From contig CAZHLU010000027.1 in assembly GCA_964533435.1 (NCBI GenBank), positions 1 through 13,967 of the forward strand: a stretch of DNA of 13,967 nucleotides. The letters run 5' to 3'. Both the position numbers and the translations under genes were made by a program. This DNA comes from CAZWIT01 sp964533435 (GTDB lineage: Bacteria > Patescibacteriota > Patescibacteriia > UBA1558 > GWA2-36-10). Positions 12,104 through 13,967 of this stretch are shown piece after piece. Numbering within the stretch: the stretch's first letter is position 1; every line of letters starts with the position of its first letter. Under the pieces are notes generated by a model. The model saw only the letters and a list, made by a program, of their open reading frames with translations. It was not told where the DNA came from and did no database searches.

Positions 12104-12886
12104 TTAATCACGATCATCCTCGTTATCTTTATCAGTGCGTTCCGATCTTTTTTCTTCATTTTTCTGTTTTGAGCGTTCACTTCTTTTTTTATCATTATCT
12201 CGTATCTCATGCCTATCCTCTTTCTCTAGCTCCTCACTAAGCTGACGAATCTTTTCTTTTGCTTCATCAACTTTAGCTGATACTTTTTGATCTTCGTCTT
12301 TGTTAATATCTTCAATATGTTCTAAATATTTAATCATTTCTTCATTTTGTTTTTTGATTTTTTCCTTTACTTCCTTAGCCTTGTCTTTATTTTCTATTTT
12401 TTGAGATGTTTTGACAGCAGAATCAACATTATCAACAGCTGCATTAATAGTATCCTGAATATTATTACTAATAACTTCGCTATCTTGATCAGCTTTATTT
12501 TTAAGGTCATCTTGAACTAAATTAACAGCCTCTTTTAAACGACGTTCTGACAATTTATTCAAAGTATCAACTTGTGATTTTTTAGTTAAGGATAATTGTT
12601 GTTCAACATTTTCAATAGTCTTTTTTAAAGGATAAAAAGTATCACCAGTAGTAATATGATCATTGCTAGCAGCATAAACAGCCGTGCTACCCAAGACTAC
12701 TAATATTAATAAAGACACATAAGAAATCCTTGCTAGCAGAGAATGTGGATGAAAAAGTGACTGTTTTAATTTTGCCAATCTGCTTAAAAATAAAAAACGA
12801 TAAATTTTAAACTTAATTTTAAAATCAGCCTTATGACTTAACTTGGCTTTGGGTAGATTAAATAAATCTTTTTCTAAATTATCCAT
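12104..12886 (-). CDS. DUF5667-like membrane protein, candidate anti-sigma partner
   Basis: A 260-residue single-pass protein. A basic cytoplasmic region (1-53, beginning MDNLEKDLFNLPKAKLSHKA) resembles the short helical N-termini of anti-sigma partners. A membrane helix follows at about 54-73. The external part opens with HITTGDTFYPLKKTIENVEQQL (78-99) and DTLNKLSERRLKEAVNLV, the wording typical of DUF5667 domains found beside sigma factors in Actinobacteria and Patescibacteria. The C-terminal half (about 125-260) is long, highly charged and coiled-coil-like, ending in a Lys/Glu/Arg/Asp-only style tail (about 215-260). The ATG at 12886 is one base after the sigma factor stop, so they are coupled. 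It probably regulates or responds to that sigma factor; this is inferred from position. Confidence 0.85.
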   Translation of the reverse strand: MDNLEKDLFNLPKAKLSHKADFKIKFKIYRFLFLSRLAKLKQSLFHPHSLLARISYVSLLILVVLGSTAVYAASNDHITTGDTFYPLKKTIENVEQQLSLTKKSQVDTLNKLSERRLKEAVNLVQDDLKNKADQDSEVISNNIQDTINAAVDNVDSAVKTSQKIENKDKAKEVKEKIKKQNEEMIKYLEHIEDINKDEDQKVSAKVDEAKEKIRQLSEELEKEDRHEIRDNDKKRSERSKQKNEEKRSERTDKDNEDDRD

Positions 12887-12887
12887 A

Positions 12888-13376
12888 TTATTTATCTAAC
12901 ATTGATCTTAATTTGGCTAAACCACGACTCATCTTAGTGCGAATTGCTCCTTCTTCTTTATTTAATAGTTGCGCTATTTCTGAATTAGAAAGTTGATCCA
13001 CAAAACGTAAAAGTAATATATCTCTATCACTCTGCTCCATTTGATTTATCACCTTCATTACTGCTTCTAGCTCATAATTCAACTCTACCTTATTAGTATC
13101 CATTTGCGTCAAATATTGATCTTCAAATAACTGAGTTTCTCTAGTGGCGGTCCGATAATAATTTACCAAGTGATTATGAGCAATAGCAAATATCCATGAT
13201 TGAAAAGACCTAGTCTCATCAAAGCTATCAAAACTTTTTAAGGCTTTTAAAAATACATCTGAGGTCAAATCTTCAGCTATATCACGATTAAAATTTACTC
13301 TATACAAAAAATAAACAAAAATCTTATTCTTAAATTTGTCATAATAGCCTAAAAAATTGTCCTTATTGTCCCTCAT
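12888..13376 (-). CDS. Second ECF-type RNA polymerase sigma factor
   Basis: A 162-residue sigma-70 family protein of the two-domain ECF class. Region 2 covers about 8-80: FVYFLYRVNFNRDIAEDLTS (20-39), then DVFLKAL, then FQSWIFAIAHNHLVNYYR at 58-75. Region 4 covers about 103-160, with DRDILLLRFVDQLSNSEIAQ and a helix-turn-helix ending RTKMSRGLAKLRSML. The frame reaches a TTG at 13388, but ATG 13376 gives the normal N-terminus (MRDNKDNFLGYY) and is preferred. The promoter upstream (13422-13449) is sigma-70-like, not the TGAAATAA/CGTAT type of the first ECF system, so the two systems look separately controlled. It is followed by the DUF5667-like gene. The target promoters are unknown; none is evident in the window. 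Confidence 0.95.
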   Translation of the reverse strand: MRDNKDNFLGYYDKFKNKIFVYFLYRVNFNRDIAEDLTSDVFLKALKSFDSFDETRSFQSWIFAIAHNHLVNYYRTATRETQLFEDQYLTQMDTNKVELNYELEAVMKVINQMEQSDRDILLLRFVDQLSNSEIAQLLNKEEGAIRTKMSRGLAKLRSMLDK

Positions 13377-13421
13377 GATAATATACAAACATTTGCCAAT
13401 AATGTGTCATCGATAAACGCT

Positions 13422-13449
13422 ATTATAGCAAAATGCCTTATTTTGTCTA
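13422..13449 (-). promoter_or_regulatory. Sigma-70-type promoter of the second sigma operon
   Basis: Minus strand -35 TAGACA (13444-13449, five of six), 16-nt spacer, -10 TATAAT (13422-13427) preceded by TGC (extended -10). The predicted start point is about 13415, giving about a 39-nt leader before ATG 13376. It lies in the divergent region shared with the plus-strand cytochrome b5-like gene, for which I see no convincing promoter. Confidence 0.7.
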
Positions 13450-13543
13450 CTAATAATATACACTAAACTAGTCAATTTGTAACAAAATTTAGCTGACTTT
13501 GTATTAATTTATAGACAAGCTAATTATTAAAAACAAAAAGCTT

Positions 13544-13967
13544 ATGAAAAAAATATCAACTATATTAACAGTCTTAAGTATATCAATACTTTCGATATTT
13601 TCAGGCAATGTTGCCCAGGCTAGTAGCTATACACTTAGCCAAGTACAAACTCATAATACTAGCACTGACTGCTGGACAATAGTAAACAATAAAGTTTACA
13701 ACCTAACTAACTTTATTGCCAGTCACCCCGGCGGATCTAGCGCTATTATCTCCTTATGTGGCATCAATGGTACTAGTGCTTTTTCTAATCAACACTCAGG
13801 CAATACTAATGCTAATAATACTTTAACTGCTTACTATATTGGCGATTTAGCAGATACCACTATACCAAGCACGCCTAGCAATCTTAGTGCTACTGCCGTA
13901 TCAGCTTCTCAGATAAATTTAAGCTGGTCAAATAGCACAGATAATATTGCTGTTACTGGCTATGCTA
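13544..13967 (+). CDS. Secreted cytochrome b5-like / fibronectin type III protein (5' part)
   Basis: The first 141 residues of an open frame cut by the right edge. A signal peptide occupies about 1-26 (MKKISTILTVL, then GNVAQA). A cytochrome b5-like heme-binding domain covers about 28-102: WTIVNNKVYNLTNFIASHPGG (44-64) with the first heme ligand H61, a second candidate ligand H84 in NQHSG, and Cys pair C43/C72 placed to form a disulphide, as in other exported prokaryotic b5-like domains. From about 107 a fibronectin type III domain begins (PSTPSNLSATAVSASQINLSWSNSTD). The protein is therefore extracellular or surface-attached and may bind heme, perhaps for electron transfer; later domains are unseen. 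It is divergent from the second sigma operon. The start is an ATG without Shine-Dalgarno. Confidence 0.88.
   Translation, partial: MKKISTILTVLSISILSIFSGNVAQASSYTLSQVQTHNTSTDCWTIVNNKVYNLTNFIASHPGGSSAIISLCGINGTSAFSNQHSGNTNANNTLTAYYIGDLADTTIPSTPSNLSATAVSASQINLSWSNSTDNIAVTGYA

Noticed and set aside
13377..13388. Alternative TTG start for the second sigma factor at 13388
   Set aside because: The ATG at 13376 gives a standard ECF N-terminus; the four extra residues add nothing family-like and no ribosome site supports them.

Overview
The window looks like part of a Candidate Phyla Radiation (Patescibacteria) chromosome. The grounds are low G+C, tightly packed genes, starts mostly without Shine-Dalgarno sequences (several apparently leaderless), small conserved-looking membrane proteins, a DUF5667-type protein beside an ECF-like sigma factor, and secreted FG-GAP and cytochrome b5/fibronectin-III proteins. 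This is inference from gene style; there is no rRNA or other marker to fix the lineage.

Positions 1-4791 (all minus strand) form an apparent envelope-stress module. An ECF sigma factor (4186-4755) is followed 4 nt later by a three-TM membrane protein (3474-4181) that is the natural anti-sigma candidate. Next come a secreted Met/Gly-rich Spy-like protein (2955-3383), then a MacA-like adaptor, a MacB-like ABC ATPase and an FtsX/MacB-type permease that runs off the left edge. Three promoters in this block share TGAAATAA at -35 and CGTAT at -10, each with exactly 17 nt between TGAAAT and CGTAT. They lie upstream of the sigma gene, the Spy-like gene and the export pump. This suggests one autoregulated sigma factor driving sensor, periplasmic-type binder and pump, and it is the main finding.

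Positions 4839-7413 hold a two-gene unit: a membrane-anchored AAA+ protein that is only the first ATPase domain of ClpB/ClpC, then a membrane-anchored seven-bladed FG-GAP beta-propeller. It has its own extended -10 promoter and a terminator.

Positions 7445-10650 hold corA (magnesium/cobalt channel, own promoter and terminator) and a purA operon (adenylosuccinate synthetase plus an uncharacterised helical His/Asp-rich protein). Several -10 boxes sit exactly 7 nt before the ATG, implying leaderless mRNAs.

Positions 10736-11152 are a plus-strand island: a -10 box, a leaderless-looking 31-codon micro-ORF, two tandem terminators, then a 71-codon GTG-start gene with the only strong Shine-Dalgarno seen before an accepted gene, closed by a 9-bp-stem terminator. 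The arrangement suggests attenuation or a small RNA.

Positions 11154-12028 (minus) hold two small membrane proteins and an unlisted 38-residue, extremely basic protein with its own promoter and terminator. Positions 12104-13449 (minus) encode a second ECF-like sigma factor and its DUF5667-like membrane partner. At 13544 a divergent plus-strand gene begins, encoding a secreted cytochrome b5-like domain and the start of a fibronectin type III domain, cut by the right edge. No rRNA, tRNA, CRISPR array, insertion sequence or attachment site was seen, and there is no gene-free stretch longer than 300 bases.
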